A stretch of DNA of 5,892 nucleotides, taken from positions 1 through 5,892 of the forward strand of contig JBGPHT010000266.1 in assembly GCA_041484525.1 (NCBI GenBank), in the 5' to 3' direction. This document shows positions 5,841-5,892 of the stretch, piece after piece. The notes beneath the pieces were generated by a model, which was not told the origin of the DNA, did not search any database, and saw only the letters and a list, made by a program, of their open reading frames with translations. This stretch comes from JBGPHT01 sp041484525 (GTDB lineage Bacteria > Acidobacteriota > Terriglobia > Bryobacterales > Bryobacteraceae). A program made the translations under genes and the position numbers. Numbering within the stretch: position 1 is the first letter of the stretch; each line of letters starts with the position of its first letter.

Positions 5841-5892
5841 AGTCTCCATAGCCAACAAATACAGCCACTCCGTGGCATCTGTGAGGAGTGGC
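5749..5892. other. AT-richer DNA of different character, possible insertion or rearrangement junction
   Basis: From about 5750 the third-position GC bias disappears and a stretch including AATATTAACTAGTTACAGAT follows. There is an inverted repeat ACAGAT (5779-5784)/ATCTGT (5793-5798). No transposase reading frame or known insertion-sequence end is recognisable before the window ends. Apart from the gene's tail (to 5840) nothing coding is seen. Confidence 0.35.
5864..5892. repeat. inverted repeat at the window edge with two competing hairpins
   Basis: GCCACTCC (5864-5871) and GGAGTGGC (5885-5892) are perfect 8-bp arms. An alternative hairpin pairs GCCAC (5864-5868) with GTGGC (5872-5876) around the loop TCC. 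The right edge is cut by the window, so the full element and its role are unknown. Confidence 0.35.

Noticed and set aside
1..5892. tRNA, rRNA, CRISPR array or complete insertion sequence
   Set aside because: No cloverleaf, rRNA-like sequence, spaced direct repeats or transposase frame was seen on either strand.

Overview
The window is high-GC bacterial chromosome with standard-code genes. The mix of genes points to a soil-type Acidobacteriota, perhaps Solibacter/Bryobacter-like: a LytS-type kinase with a large multi-helix membrane sensor, a LytTR regulator, a DedA-rhodanese fusion and an RCK domain of the RosB/YbaL antiporter type. This assignment is inferred from gene content and composition; there is no rRNA or other phylogenetic marker in the window.

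Layout. Bases 1-126 hold nothing recognisable and appear to replace the 5' part of the next gene. At 157-786 (+) lies the C-terminal NAD-binding (RCK/TrkA-N) part of a CPA2-type cation:proton antiporter that has lost nearly all of its membrane domain. At 828-2918 and 2915-3676 (+) is an ATGA-overlapping two-component pair: a multi-pass LytS-family histidine kinase and its LytTR response regulator. Convergent to it, at 3710-4639 (-), is a DedA membrane protein fused to a rhodanese domain. A short region with a perfect inverted repeat over the DedA start codon and a good promoter on the other strand separates it from the divergent gene 4725-5267 (+), a RibD-C/dihydrofolate-reductase-fold protein that is probably translated from a leaderless mRNA. 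The window ends with 5397-5840 (+), a small exported beta-rich protein whose last ~28 residues look foreign, followed by AT-richer DNA with inverted repeats that runs off the edge.

The most interesting point is in the DedA-rhodanese gene. Its reading frame is interrupted by one TGA (3839-3841) inside the rhodanese active-site loop, two residues after the presumed catalytic Cys, at a position where I recall relatives having Cys (CSCPNE-type loop). The same frame then continues for 42 codons of clear rhodanese C-terminus and stops 33 bases from the convergent neighbour. A 7-bp perfect hairpin with a G in the first two loop bases starts 15 nt after the TGA, as bacterial SECIS elements do. This is either a candidate selenoprotein (CxU sulfurtransferase/redox site on a DedA transporter) or a very recent nonsense mutation; the selenocysteine machinery cannot be seen here.

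Apart from the kinase/regulator pair, the genes do not form an obvious single pathway. The remaining loci look like independent transcription units.
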